From assembly GCA_965248395.1 (NCBI GenBank), contig OZ252103.1:3472001-3536000 (forward strand): 64,000 nucleotides of DNA, in the 5' to 3' direction. Every line of letters starts with the position of its first letter. Position 1 is the stretch's first letter. The translations under genes were made by a program, and so were the position numbers. Source of the stretch: JAAXHH01 sp965248395. Lineage in GTDB: Bacteria > JAAXHH01. Shown here piece after piece: positions 42,170-51,364 of the stretch. The notes under the pieces are model-generated. The model was not told the DNA's origin. It searched no databases and was given only the letters and a program-made list of their open reading frames with translations.

Positions 42170-42480
42170 AAGATGACCCACGTCTTCATCGACGCTCCGT
42201 AATCCAGAAACCGGTGCTCAACCCCCGCGGGGACAAAGAAGAAATCGCCTGCCTGGAACGGCACGACCGCTCCATCCATCTCGAAATTTCCTTTCCCTTC
42301 CACGATCACGTAACATTCGTCCCGTCGGTGAGGCGTCTGGTCATCTACCGCACCGGGCATATACAACTCGATCTGCAGTTCACCGCGCTCCAGGGCGACG
42401 AAGAACCGGTCACCGTTCGGCGCGGGAATCTTCGCCGCGATCTCCTCATGGGTCAGCTTTCTGCACTTGTTTCTTTCCAT
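42139..42480 (-). CDS. Cupin-domain protein
   Basis: A 113-residue single-domain cupin: YMPGAVDDQTPHRRDECYVIVEG is split by the conserved first motif (His, Glu), and FQAGDFFFVPAGVEHRF is the second motif with the metal-binding His. Small cupins bind a metal and a small acid or sugar. I chose ATG 42480 because AAAGGGAAC precedes it; upstream sequence to 42600 is not protein-like. Its 3' end overlaps the decayed channel by 31 bp on the other strand. No operon partner. Substrate unknown. Confidence 0.85.
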   Translation of the reverse strand: MERNKCRKLTHEEIAAKIPAPNGDRFFVALERGELQIELYMPGAVDDQTPHRRDECYVIVEGKGNFEMDGAVVPFQAGDFFFVPAGVEHRFLDYGASMKTWVIFYGPDGGEQV

Positions 42481-42780
42481 TGTTCCCTTTCGTAAACGTA
42501 CAGCCAACGTCGACTTGGATCCATTATACCTGATTGGGACTAAAAACCAAAGTGTCATAGCGGGATAACATATAAAAGATACTGAAATGGTACGATTCAT
42601 GCCACCGAATTGAACTGTGCGAGAACGGTATTACGAGACGCCGTTGACAGCAAACGAGCACCCCATTAACTTGATCATGACATTCGTTTTCTGATTATGT
42701 GGAAATCGGCTTTGCCCTCCGGCACCGAGTGGATACGCTCCTTGAGCCGGGAAGCTATGTCTTAAAGCATGGAGGTCTTG

Positions 42781-43002
42781 ATGGCCAGACTTTGTACGGC
42801 AATTATAGAGCGCGAAGGCGATGGTAACGTCGCTCTCTGTCCCGAATTGGACGTTGCCAGTCAGGGTTCTAGCGTGGCCGAGGCGCGGGACAACCTGAAG
42901 GAGGCACTGGAGTTGTTTTGTGAAACGGCTTCGCGTGATGAAATACAACGTCGTTTGCACGCAGAGGTTTATGTGAAGCACGTTGAGGTACCTGTTGGCT
43001 AG
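42781..43002 (+). CDS. hicB: HicB-like antitoxin, apparently without an intact toxin
   Basis: A 73-residue protein of the HicB type: IIEREGDGNVALCPELDVASQG is interrupted only at the usual turn, followed by the helix VAEARDNLKEALELF and the end EVYVKHVEVPVG. HicB antitoxins of this kind bind and mask HicA mRNA interferases. ATG 42781 is preceded by GGAGG at five bases; ATG 42769 would add four residues. The usual partner gene hicA normally overlaps the stop of hicB; here only a 16-codon stub follows. It may be a relic antitoxin. Confidence 0.75.
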   Translation: MARLCTAIIEREGDGNVALCPELDVASQGSSVAEARDNLKEALELFCETASRDEIQRRLHAEVYVKHVEVPVG

Positions 43003-43045
43003 ACTCCGCCGCCAATCCGGACTCCCTCGATCCCTATTTGAATAA
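42995..43045 (+). pseudogene. Possible hicA stub
   Basis: A frame from TTG 42995, overlapping the hicB stop as hicA genes do, reads MARLRRQSGLPRSLFE and then stops. The first nine residues resemble the basic start of HicA, before its conserved helix. The rest of the toxin, including its catalytic histidine, is missing. Short length makes chance similarity possible. Confidence 0.3.
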
Positions 43046-43120
43046 ACCAGATTTAACGCATTAGGACTCCCCTCTATTCCCTCCATTTAGTGCAGTATCC
43101 ACACCCATCGAAAGCACTCC

Positions 43121-44098
43121 ATGCCAACTCATCCCACGCTCCTCGATATCGTCAAGGCACGTCGGCTGCTCGACAAATACCTGGCGCCGACGCCAATGTA
43201 CCGATCGGCCGGGTTCAGCGAGATGCTTGACCTGGAACTCTACGTCAAGTACGAGAATTTCCATCCCATCCGCTCGTTCAAGGTAAGGGGCGGCCTGTAC
43301 ACGATGTCCCTCCTCGACGAAACGCAGCGCGCCCGCGGCGTCACCACGGCGTCCACCGGCAACCACGGACAGGGCATCGCTTACGGGGGTGGCGCGCTCG
43401 GCGTGCCCGTCACGGTGGTCGTTCCGCATGGAACGCCGGACGTGAAGAGCGAAGCCATTCGACGGCTGGGCGCCGAACTGGTCGTCCACGGCGAAACGAT
43501 CGCCGACGGATTCGATCGGTCCCGTGAGATCTCGGCGGAAACGGGCATGGTGTACATCGAGGACGGGGAAGATTTCGGCCTCATGGCGGGCGCCGGCACC
43601 ATCGGCCTGGAGATCATGGAGGATCTGCCGGACGTGGACGTGGTAGTGCTGCCGGTGGGCGGAGGAAACCTGATCGCGGGGGTCGGTACGGCAATCAAGG
43701 CCATCAATCCGGTCGTGCGCCTCATTGGCGTCCAGGCGTCCAACGCGCCGTCGGTCTACCGGTCCTGGCAGGAAGGGCGGACGGTGACCACCGAGTCCTG
43801 CGACACCTTTGCCGGTGGCCTGGCGACGACCTACCCGGGCGGCCTGGCCTTCGCCGTGCTGAAAGACCTGGTCGACGAGATGCACCTCGTCACCGAAGAA
43901 GAAATGAAACGGGCGATCCCCGTCGTCCTCGAACACACCGGTTTCATCGCGGAAGGCGCAGCCGCGGCGGTATTCGCCCTGTGCATGCGCGAGGCTTCAT
44001 CGTGGCGTGGAAAACGCATCGCCACACTGTTCAGCGGTGGGAACCTGGGGATGGACGGCGTGCGGGAGATGATCCAAAACCTCCCTGACGGAGCATAG
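43121..44098 (+). CDS. Threonine/serine dehydratase-like PLP enzyme
   Basis: A 325-residue fold-type II PLP enzyme. Lys54 in IRSFKVRGG should hold the cofactor, STGNHGQGIAYGG binds the substrate carboxylate, and VLPVGGGNLIAGVG binds the PLP phosphate. The family deaminates threonine or serine to 2-ketoacids; close relatives are annotated as EutB-type hydroxyectoine dehydratase or serine racemase. There is no ACT regulatory domain, so it resembles the catabolic type. A ThDP enzyme follows after 80 bp on the same strand and could use the resulting ketoacid, but this link is inferred. Confidence 0.87.
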   Translation: MPTHPTLLDIVKARRLLDKYLAPTPMYRSAGFSEMLDLELYVKYENFHPIRSFKVRGGLYTMSLLDETQRARGVTTASTGNHGQGIAYGGGALGVPVTVVVPHGTPDVKSEAIRRLGAELVVHGETIADGFDRSREISAETGMVYIEDGEDFGLMAGAGTIGLEIMEDLPDVDVVVLPVGGGNLIAGVGTAIKAINPVVRLIGVQASNAPSVYRSWQEGRTVTTESCDTFAGGLATTYPGGLAFAVLKDLVDEMHLVTEEEMKRAIPVVLEHTGFIAEGAAAAVFALCMREASSWRGKRIATLFSGGNLGMDGVREMIQNLPDGA

Positions 44099-44178
44099 CG
44101 AGTCCCTTCGGCCTGTCTCGGAACGGACGCTCGTACACTACCCTACCTACATGATTGTTTATATTGAGGAGCCATGAC

Positions 44179-45813
44179 ATGAACGTTGCCCAAGCGGTTG
44201 CCCAGGTGTTGAAGCGGGAGGGCGTCGAGTACCTCTTCGCGTACCCGGTCAATCCTCTGATTGAATCTGCCGCCGAACTGGACATCCGCACGGTGATCGT
44301 GCGCCAGGAACGCATCGGCCTCCACATGGCGGACGCGATCAGCCGGATGTCGTCGGGGCGCAAGATCGGCGTATTCTGCATGCAGAGCGGGCCGGGTACG
44401 GAGAACGCCTACGGCGGGGTGGCTCAGGCCTTCGGCGAATCGGCGCCCATCGTGGTGCTCCCCATGGGTTACCGGAGAAAAGTCGCTCAACTATCGCCGA
44501 ATTTCCACGCCTATCTCAACTTCCAGCACATTACGAAGTCCTGTGAATACCTCGTGCTTCCCGAAACCGTGCCGGAGGTCATGCGCAGGGCGTTCACCCA
44601 GGTTAGAAACGGGCGGCCCGGTCCGGCGCTGGTCGAGTTCCCAACAGACCTGTTCGACGCAGAGGTGCCAGAGCCATTGGATTACCGGCCGACCCCCTCC
44701 GTGCGCGTCGGACCCGATCCGGACGCGCTCCGCGAAGCCGCCGAGGCCCTGGTCGCTGCGCAGCGGCCGGTAATCTACGCCGGCCAGGGCGTGCACTACG
44801 CACAGGCATGGTCCGAGTTGAAGCAACTGGCCGAACTGCTCGAGGCCCCGGTGACCACCAGCCTGGGGGGCAAGAGCGCCTTTCCGGAAACCCATCCCCT
44901 TTCCCTGGGTTCGGGGGGCAGGTCGATTCCGGAGCCCGTTCACGTCTTCCTGCAACAGGCCGACGTGATCTTCGGCATCGGCTGCAGCTTCACCCGGACG
45001 AACTTCGGAGTGACGATGCCCGAGGGCAAGACCTACATCCACGGGACCCTGGATCCAGGAGATATCAACAAGGACGTGGAGGCGGCCTATCCCATCGTGG
45101 GCGATGCCGCGCTCATCCTCCGGGCCATCATCGACGAGGTTTCGGACCGGTTGAAGAACAAGCCCCGTGGAAGATTCGAAGGCGTCGCGGAAGAGATTCG
45201 AACGATCCGGCAGCGCTGGATGAAAGTCTGGATGCCGAAACTCAAGGATGCCTCCACGCCCTTTTCTCCGTACCGGGTCATCGGCGACTTGCTGGATACG
45301 GTCGATATCGACCGGACCATCATCACCCACGACGCGGGCAGTCCCCGCGACCAGTTGACCCCCTTCTGGTCATCGACCACCCCCTTGAGCTACATCGGCT
45401 GGGGCAAGACCACCCAACTCGGTTATGGGCTCGGCCTGGCCATGGGCGCGAAACTGGCCCACCCGGACCGGCTCTGCATCAACGTGTGGGGCGACGCGGC
45501 CATCGGGTTCACGGGCATGGACTTCGAAACGGCCGTGCGTGAACGCATTCCCATCCTCTCCGTCCTGTTCAACAACCACTCCATGGCCATCGAGATTCCC
45601 GTCATGCCCACGTCGCAGGCGAAGTACGGCGCGACCGACATATCGGGAAACTACGCCATGATGGCGGAGGCCTTCGGTGGCTACGGTGAACGGGTTGAAT
45701 CCCCGGACGAGATCATCCCGGCCTTGAAAAGGGGCATACGTAAGACGGAAGAAGGCGTGCCGGTGCTGCTGGAATTCATGACCAGCAAGGAAATCGACTT
45801 TTCAATCTTCTGA
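44179..45813 (+). CDS. Thiamine-diphosphate-dependent enzyme (acetolactate synthase/decarboxylase family)
   Basis: A 544-residue protein with the three domains of the POX/ALS family. The N-terminal PYR domain (VAQAVAQVLKREGVEYLFAYP) has VRQERIGLHMADA with the activating Glu, and the middle domain starts near residue 190. The C-terminal PP domain has NVWGDAAIGFTGMDFETA, with GDA and a later NNH for Mg-ThDP. FAD motifs are unclear. Possible reactions are acetolactate synthesis, ketoacid decarboxylation or oxalyl-CoA-type cleavage. ATG 44179 follows GAGGAG. Its stop lies inside a tandem repeat shared with the convergent thiO gene. Confidence 0.85.
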   Translation: MNVAQAVAQVLKREGVEYLFAYPVNPLIESAAELDIRTVIVRQERIGLHMADAISRMSSGRKIGVFCMQSGPGTENAYGGVAQAFGESAPIVVLPMGYRRKVAQLSPNFHAYLNFQHITKSCEYLVLPETVPEVMRRAFTQVRNGRPGPALVEFPTDLFDAEVPEPLDYRPTPSVRVGPDPDALREAAEALVAAQRPVIYAGQGVHYAQAWSELKQLAELLEAPVTTSLGGKSAFPETHPLSLGSGGRSIPEPVHVFLQQADVIFGIGCSFTRTNFGVTMPEGKTYIHGTLDPGDINKDVEAAYPIVGDAALILRAIIDEVSDRLKNKPRGRFEGVAEEIRTIRQRWMKVWMPKLKDASTPFSPYRVIGDLLDTVDIDRTIITHDAGSPRDQLTPFWSSTTPLSYIGWGKTTQLGYGLGLAMGAKLAHPDRLCINVWGDAAIGFTGMDFETAVRERIPILSVLFNNHSMAIEIPVMPTSQAKYGATDISGNYAMMAEAFGGYGERVESPDEIIPALKRGIRKTEEGVPVLLEFMTSKEIDFSIF

Positions 45814-45901
45814 TTCGGTCCGCGCTCTTGTATAGTTTCACGTTTCCGAATCGTTCCGCGCTTCTGATTCGATCTGGGTTTCTGATACGGTCCGCGCTGC
45901 C
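45808..45901. repeat. 36-bp tandem repeat spanning the ends of two convergent genes
   Basis: Units start at 45808, 45844 and 45880, each beginning TTC(T/C)GA and sharing CGGTCCGCGCT-like cores; half-units of 15-18 bp are also visible. The array covers the stop of the ThDP enzyme gene and the last 20 codons of thiO. Confidence 0.75.
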
Positions 45902-47010
45902 TTCTTGCTGAAGCGATCCAACAGGAACGGGGTCATGGCCGCCGGCACCGCGCCGGTGGACAGGTAATCCGCGACCAGGCGGCCCGTGATCGGCGCGAGA
46001 AGTATGCCGTTGCGGTAGTGGCCGGTGGCCAGGACGAGGTGTTCCAGGCCCGCCGGTCCGAGTATGGGCTTGCCGTCCTTCGACATGGGACGCAGTCCCG
46101 CCCAGGTCTCTACGACGGGCGCACCGGCCAGGCCGGGCGCCATGCGAAGCCCCTCCTTCATCACGGCGGACAGGCCACCGGCCGTCACGGTGGCGTCGAA
46201 TCCGGTCTTCTCCACAGTGGCGCCCAGCAGCACGCGGCCATCGCGGCGAGGCACGATGTACTGGCCCAGCCCGTTGATGACCCGGCACAGCGGAGTCAGG
46301 GCGCTTCCGTCGACGCAGACTATCTGGCCGCGCACCGGCTGCACCGGCAGCGGCAGGCCAGGTATCCAGTGCAGAAGGCCGGACCACGCGCCCGCCGCGA
46401 TGATGACCCGGTCCGCCCCGATACGCTCACCGGGCAGGACGACCCCGGCCGCCCGGTTTCTGCGTACGATCAGGTCGACGACCGGATTCCCTATGCGAAA
46501 TTCCCCGCCACGGCCTTTCACCGCCTCGACCAGGGCCTGCACCAGGCGCCTGTTTTCCACCTGGTGCATCCTTTCGAACAGCAGGCCGCATCGGGTTTCG
46601 GGCGAGAGCATGGGTTCAAGTGTGCGGACTTCTTCTCCCGTGAGCCGTTCGATCGGAAGGCCCAGTTCCTGCTGGTGGTGGTATCGCTGGGACAGTTCTT
46701 CGGATTCCTCGTCGTCGAAGGCGACCTGCAAACCGCCATCGGTCCTGTATTCGACGTCGATACCGGTCTCCTCCAGAAGATGGGCGGACCAGTCGGCGAA
46801 CATGTCCAGGCTCGCCAGGCACAGGTCCAGGTAGGGCCGATACCAGGGAAGGGCGCCCTGCGGCGCCAGTACGCCCGCGGAGGCCCAGGAGGCGCCCCTG
46901 CCCGGTTGACCCGGATCCACGAGGGTTACCCGCATTCCCCGGCACAGCAGTTCATGGGCGATGGCCAGGCCGATTACGCCCGCGCCCACGATCACGGTGT
47001 CCGTTTTCAT
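45838..47010 (-). CDS. thiO: Glycine oxidase ThiO-like FAD enzyme
   Basis: A 390-residue D-amino-acid-oxidase-family flavoprotein. IVGAGVIGLAIAHELL is the FAD dinucleotide loop, and GRGASWASAGVLAPQ is typical of ThiO. WAGLRPMSKDGKPILGP and LVLATGHYRNGILLAP mark the C-terminal substrate and flavin contacts. ThiO oxidises glycine to iminoglycine for the thiazole part of thiamine. No other thi genes are in view, so oxidation of another amine is possible. The last 17-18 residues (SETQIESEARNDSET) are low-complexity, encoded by a 36-bp tandem repeat. Confidence 0.85.
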   Translation of the reverse strand: MKTDTVIVGAGVIGLAIAHELLCRGMRVTLVDPGQPGRGASWASAGVLAPQGALPWYRPYLDLCLASLDMFADWSAHLLEETGIDVEYRTDGGLQVAFDDEESEELSQRYHHQQELGLPIERLTGEEVRTLEPMLSPETRCGLLFERMHQVENRRLVQALVEAVKGRGGEFRIGNPVVDLIVRRNRAAGVVLPGERIGADRVIIAAGAWSGLLHWIPGLPLPVQPVRGQIVCVDGSALTPLCRVINGLGQYIVPRRDGRVLLGATVEKTGFDATVTAGGLSAVMKEGLRMAPGLAGAPVVETWAGLRPMSKDGKPILGPAGLEHLVLATGHYRNGILLAPITGRLVADYLSTGAVPAAMTPFLLDRFSKKAARTVSETQIESEARNDSET

Positions 47011-47094
47011 GCTGAAGGTCCCGGTTATTGTGAAATTCTGTTTTAATGTTGATTTGTAAATCTATCAACATTGGCAATCTGTATTTAGACGGTT

Positions 47095-48168
47095 TCAGGA
47101 TATTTCCCCGGGCGAGACAGCACGGTGTTCCGCCATGGACCGGTAGCCGGCGTGAACCATCTGGAGCGTCTTAAGGTTATCCCTTCCGTTGGTCTCGGGC
47201 AGCCGGTCCTGTTCGATAGCCGCCATCAGTTCTCCCATCGGGCCGATGAAGGAGTCGGGTATCCACCGCTCTTCGAACCGGTGATCGATGGTCTTGTTGG
47301 GATCGATCTTTCGGCTCGAATAGGACAACGTGTCCGGCCGGCCGTGGGGATAGTCGTACAGCAACCCGAACGTGCCTGCCGCGTATCCTTCCGTACCGTC
47401 GATGCGCAACGTCGCGAACTGCTCCTCCGTCCAGTTGTTATGATTGACGGACACCATGGCGCGGAAGGTGTCGGAGTACTCGAACACCGTGATCGTCCGC
47501 GTTTCTCCAACCGGCGCCTGGCCGGGATAGCCGGAACCGGACGACCATACGCGCTCCGGCAGGCCGAAAAGCGAACGCATGCTGTCAAAGTAGTGAATAC
47601 TGTGGAACATCAGGTCCAGACCCTCGACCGTGAGCACCCAGGGCCAGGCCCGCCATTCGGTCAGGATACTGATGTCGATCACGGCCGAGGCCGGATCTCC
47701 CAGCAGACCCCGGTTCAGCAAGGTGCGAGACGCACGGACAGCCTGGTCCCACCGCATCTGCTGGTTGACGGCCAGCCGTACGCCGCTCGCTTCCGCCATT
47801 TCCACGATTTCAACGGCCTCGGCGTAGATATTGGAAAGAGGTTTCTGGCAGAGCAGGTGCTTGCCGGCCGTCGTCACCTGCCGAACGAGATCCTTCTGGT
47901 TCCAGGGAGGAACGGCGATGTCCACGATTTCCACGGATGGGTCCTCAAGCAAGGCTTCCACGGTGGCATATACCTTACGCACCTCGAAAGTCCGGGCGGT
48001 CTGTTCCGCCTTGTCACGATCCTGGTCGGTCAGACCGATCACGTTGAATCCCGCCTTGCGATAGGCCGGCAGGTGCGCCGCGTTGACGATCCCGCCCGCC
48101 CCGATGATGCCGATACCGTAATCCCGCTTGTTTCCCAACACTGGCTGGTAGTCCAGATCCAGGTTCAT
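47095..48168 (-). CDS. Gfo/Idh/MocA-family oxidoreductase
   Basis: A 357-residue NAD(P)-dependent dehydrogenase. IGIIGAGGIVNAAHLPAY is the dinucleotide loop, GLTDQDRDKA ends the second strand, and LLCQKPLSNIYAEA is the EKP-type motif with Gln in place of Glu. The C-terminal beta sheet follows (VEGLDLMFHSIHYFDSM has the usual His). Such enzymes act on sugars, inositols or their derivatives. It lies 84 bp upstream of thiO on the same strand but seems a separate unit. Substrate unknown. Confidence 0.88.
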   Translation of the reverse strand: MNLDLDYQPVLGNKRDYGIGIIGAGGIVNAAHLPAYRKAGFNVIGLTDQDRDKAEQTARTFEVRKVYATVEALLEDPSVEIVDIAVPPWNQKDLVRQVTTAGKHLLCQKPLSNIYAEAVEIVEMAEASGVRLAVNQQMRWDQAVRASRTLLNRGLLGDPASAVIDISILTEWRAWPWVLTVEGLDLMFHSIHYFDSMRSLFGLPERVWSSGSGYPGQAPVGETRTITVFEYSDTFRAMVSVNHNNWTEEQFATLRIDGTEGYAAGTFGLLYDYPHGRPDTLSYSSRKIDPNKTIDHRFEERWIPDSFIGPMGELMAAIEQDRLPETNGRDNLKTLQMVHAGYRSMAEHRAVSPGEIS

Positions 48169-48427
48169 GCCGTGTCCCTCCGTGTCGTTTAGTCGATTCG
48201 AATTTCAACCAGATTGCCAGGATGCATTGCTCCCAAAACGCCGATACAAATGTCACCCGGAAAGCTTTGTATTTTTAACCCTGAGCGCAGTTATATTACG
48301 GACGCACGACCCGGTCCGACAGGAAAAACACTTCAAATCCGCTGGTCCGGGGACGGATCGGGGCGTATCATTCAAAGCGAACGCAGCGTGGGCATGAAGA
48401 ATGGGTGTACTTCGACGGGGCCCTCCC

Positions 48428-50743
48428 ATGAACCTGAACGATCGTCTCATCGCAAATCCACTGTTTGGCAGGCCGTTCCTGGCCGCTACCGCGGTGCTGA
48501 CGGTGGCAGCCCTGGTGATGACGCAACTTCCCCTCGTGGGGGATCTCGGGTTCGAGTTCACCGTCCTGACTGCCTTCATCGCCGCCTTCGCCACGGGTTT
48601 CATGGTTATCCATCTCGTGGCCGCGTGGCGTCGGTCCCACGGCAAAGAAAACACCCCTTCGACTTTGCTTGCCCGGCTCTTCGGCCTTTCGCTTTCGACG
48701 CTCATCCTGCCGCTGGCCGTGATGTTCATCAAAAGCTGGATAAGCGGTTTCTGTAACGTGTCCGAAGGCCTCGCTTTCTACCTGCTGCTGCCCGCCATCA
48801 CCGTATTGTGGTCGACCTCGGTCGCGTCCCTCTGTGCGCTGACAACCGAAAGAAAACTGCGCGCCACGCTGCTCTTTCTCGCGGTCATGCTCGTCTCGAT
48901 CGGCATAAGCGTCTATCGCCTGGCGACCCAGCCGCCCGTCTTCGCCTACAACCCGATCATCGGGTACTTTCCGGGTCCGATTTACGATGAAGTGGTCGTC
49001 ATTACATCGACGCTGCTAGCGGCGCGAGGGATCGTGCTCGTCAGCGTCCTCGCCATGGTCGCCGGACTGCACGCTTGTTTCGACCCCGCAACCCGGAAGA
49101 TCCGACCGTCGCTGTTCCTGGCGTTTCGTGGCGGGCCGATGGACAAAAGGCGGATCGCGACGCGTGTTCTTTTTCTGGCGTCCCTGGCCGTCCTGGCGAC
49201 AGCCTACGTCTACCGCGCGCCCCTCGGCATAGTCATTGATCGCGAACACATCCAGCAGACCCTCGGGGGCCACGAGCGAACGGCCCACTTCGACATCTAC
49301 TACGATCTGAACGCCGATACCGCGCAGAACATCGAGCTCATCGCCCGGGAACACGAGTATCAACTGTCCACCATCGCCGAATACCTGGAAGTGCCGCTCC
49401 CGTCGACGCGCATCGCTTCCTACATCTATGCAGACGCGGACCAGAAAAAACGTCTGATGGGCGCCAGGCATACGTCCATGGAACGCCCGGGCTCGGATGA
49501 AATGCACCTCAACAACGCGCGGTTTCCCCATCCAGTGCTGAAGCATGAACTGGTTCATGTCCTGTCCGCCTCCTTTGGAAACGCGCTGTACGGCGGCAGT
49601 TACTGGATGGGTTTCCACGAAGGCCTGGCCGTGGCGGTCGACTGGCCGGACTCGCCCATGAATCCACACGAGTGGAGCCGCGCCATGCGGGAACTTGATC
49701 TAGCGCCGCCCCTGGAGAACCTGCTCGGCACGGCGGGATTCTGGTCGGCCGCGTCCTCGCGCAGCTACACCCTCTGCGGTTCGTTCGTCCGTTTCCTGAT
49801 CGAACGGAACGGCCTGTCCTCCTTCAAGCAGGCCTTTCCGAACGGCAACGTCGAGGAAGCCTACGGGCAGGGACCGGGGGAACTGATCGCCGAGTGGGAA
49901 GCGTTCGTGGATGGCATTGAATTGCGGGAAGACAACCTCCGTGCCGCTCGCCAGCGATTTATTCGTCCCGCCATCTTCAGCCGCCACTGCCCCCACGAGG
50001 TGGCGGCACTGAACGACCTGGCGTGGCAAGCCTTCGGCGCACGCCGGTATGCCGAGGCCGTGGGCGGTTTCGATAGTGCTCTGGTCCTGGAACCGGAAAA
50101 CCCTTCCTCCCTGAGAGGCTTGCTGTACGCGACCTTCCGGCTGGGGGACTACGAACGGACCGAAACGGTCGCCGCCCGTCTGATCGACCGTCCCGACCAG
50201 GTCGTCGGCCTGCTTGCGGACGCCCACCTGGTTCGTGGTGATAAAGCGTGGAAACTGGGGAGACTCGAAGATGCCCGGCGGAATTACGGCGCGGTCGTGG
50301 AATTACACCCGTCGGAAGACATGTCGCGCGGCGCGACCATCCGGCTGGACGCCCTCGACCGGGAACCCGTACGGGATACGATCATGGCCTACCTGACGGC
50401 CGAGGGGAACCAGTGGAGCCTGGTCCTGTCCGTCCGCGACGCAGTCGACCTGGCGCCGGAATACGCGGCGGGTTATTACCTCGTCGGACGCTGGCTGTTC
50501 CTCGCCGAATCCTACGACCAGGCATTGACGTACCTGTCGAAAGCGGAAACGCTCGGACTGCCGGAGGACCTGCTGCGCCGTGAAAACCTGCGCCTGGCGG
50601 CGATGAGTCACTTTTACTTGAAGGATTACGAGCGGTCGGCCGAGACCTTCGGACGCCTGGCGGCGCTGGCCGGCACGAGCGGCGCGGCCCGTACATCGGA
50701 AGCGTGGATCGAAAGGTGCCGGTGGTTCCAGGAAAGCAAATGA
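48428..50743 (+). CDS. Membrane-anchored HExxH peptidase-like protein with TPR repeats
   Basis: About 771 residues. The N-terminal 260 residues contain some six or seven membrane helices. An extracytoplasmic domain follows with HELVHVLSASFG (HExxH at about 373-377) and GFHEGLAVAVDWP giving a second Glu about 20 residues later, the layout of gluzincin-type (M1/MA-like) metallopeptidases. The last 230 residues contain TPR-like helices (LNDLAWQAFGARRYAEAV, then YLVGRWLFLAESYDQAL). A role in envelope protein processing is plausible. ATG 48401 would add nine residues; GGGG upstream and the helix start favour 48428. It is monocistronic. Confidence 0.75.
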   Translation: MNLNDRLIANPLFGRPFLAATAVLTVAALVMTQLPLVGDLGFEFTVLTAFIAAFATGFMVIHLVAAWRRSHGKENTPSTLLARLFGLSLSTLILPLAVMFIKSWISGFCNVSEGLAFYLLLPAITVLWSTSVASLCALTTERKLRATLLFLAVMLVSIGISVYRLATQPPVFAYNPIIGYFPGPIYDEVVVITSTLLAARGIVLVSVLAMVAGLHACFDPATRKIRPSLFLAFRGGPMDKRRIATRVLFLASLAVLATAYVYRAPLGIVIDREHIQQTLGGHERTAHFDIYYDLNADTAQNIELIAREHEYQLSTIAEYLEVPLPSTRIASYIYADADQKKRLMGARHTSMERPGSDEMHLNNARFPHPVLKHELVHVLSASFGNALYGGSYWMGFHEGLAVAVDWPDSPMNPHEWSRAMRELDLAPPLENLLGTAGFWSAASSRSYTLCGSFVRFLIERNGLSSFKQAFPNGNVEEAYGQGPGELIAEWEAFVDGIELREDNLRAARQRFIRPAIFSRHCPHEVAALNDLAWQAFGARRYAEAVGGFDSALVLEPENPSSLRGLLYATFRLGDYERTETVAARLIDRPDQVVGLLADAHLVRGDKAWKLGRLEDARRNYGAVVELHPSEDMSRGATIRLDALDREPVRDTIMAYLTAEGNQWSLVLSVRDAVDLAPEYAAGYYLVGRWLFLAESYDQALTYLSKAETLGLPEDLLRRENLRLAAMSHFYLKDYERSAETFGRLAALAGTSGAARTSEAWIERCRWFQESK

Positions 50744-50753
50744 CCATCCTGGT

Positions 50754-51272
50754 TTACCAACCTGAAATAGACTGGTTCAGGATCTCTTCGGCCATCTTTT
50801 CGATAGCGAGTTCAATGGCCGGTTCCCGGTCGGTGTCCGATCCCGTATCTATCGTGTAGTCTCCGAAGGTCCGCAGTTGCCTTTCCTCCCAGATCACTTC
50901 CCGCGTTTCAGTGGTTTCGAAACGCACGTCCACTTCGATCCAGATGCGCACTTCCCGGGCCGTCGTTCCCTCCGAGAAGGCCACGGACTCCTCCTGGATA
51001 TTTGTAATCGTACCGATGATGACCGCGTCAGCCTGCCGCATGTCTACGATCCGGTATTGGCCATCGGTCAAAAACCGTTCGATAACGGCGTCCGTCAGTG
51101 GCTCCTGGATGCCAGCCTCCACGGTGACGCTTTCAAAAAGCGGAATGACCACGTTCCGGATGTTTCCCGACCGGGATCCCTGCGAAGTGGAATAGTAGCA
51201 TGCCGGGAAAACCAGCATGCAGCAAAGAAAGGCGGTTAGCAAGAAGATGGGATTCAACCGTGGTTCACGCAT
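50754..51272 (-). CDS. lptE: LPS-assembly lipoprotein LptE-like
   Basis: A 172-residue lipoprotein with a signal peptide ending in the lipobox VFPAC. The mature part has VVIPLFESVTVEAGIQEPLTDAVIERFL split by the usual turn, then a beta sheet (ADAVIIGTITNIQEE, then VRIWIEVDVRFE), and a C-terminal helix, the order of the LptE family. LptE plugs the LptD barrel that inserts LPS into the outer membrane, so the cell likely has a diderm envelope. LptD is not in the window. It lies 92 bp downstream of the SpoIID-like gene on the same strand. Confidence 0.8.
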   Translation of the reverse strand: MREPRLNPIFLLTAFLCCMLVFPACYYSTSQGSRSGNIRNVVIPLFESVTVEAGIQEPLTDAVIERFLTDGQYRIVDMRQADAVIIGTITNIQEESVAFSEGTTAREVRIWIEVDVRFETTETREVIWEERQLRTFGDYTIDTGSDTDREPAIELAIEKMAEEILNQSISGW

Positions 51273-51364
51273 GCCCTTTCTCCTGATTCAGCGCGGCGCA
51301 ATGTTACGCGGCACATATAGACTCGTGGCATCAGTTCATGCGGTGCAGCGTTACGCCCAACGCA

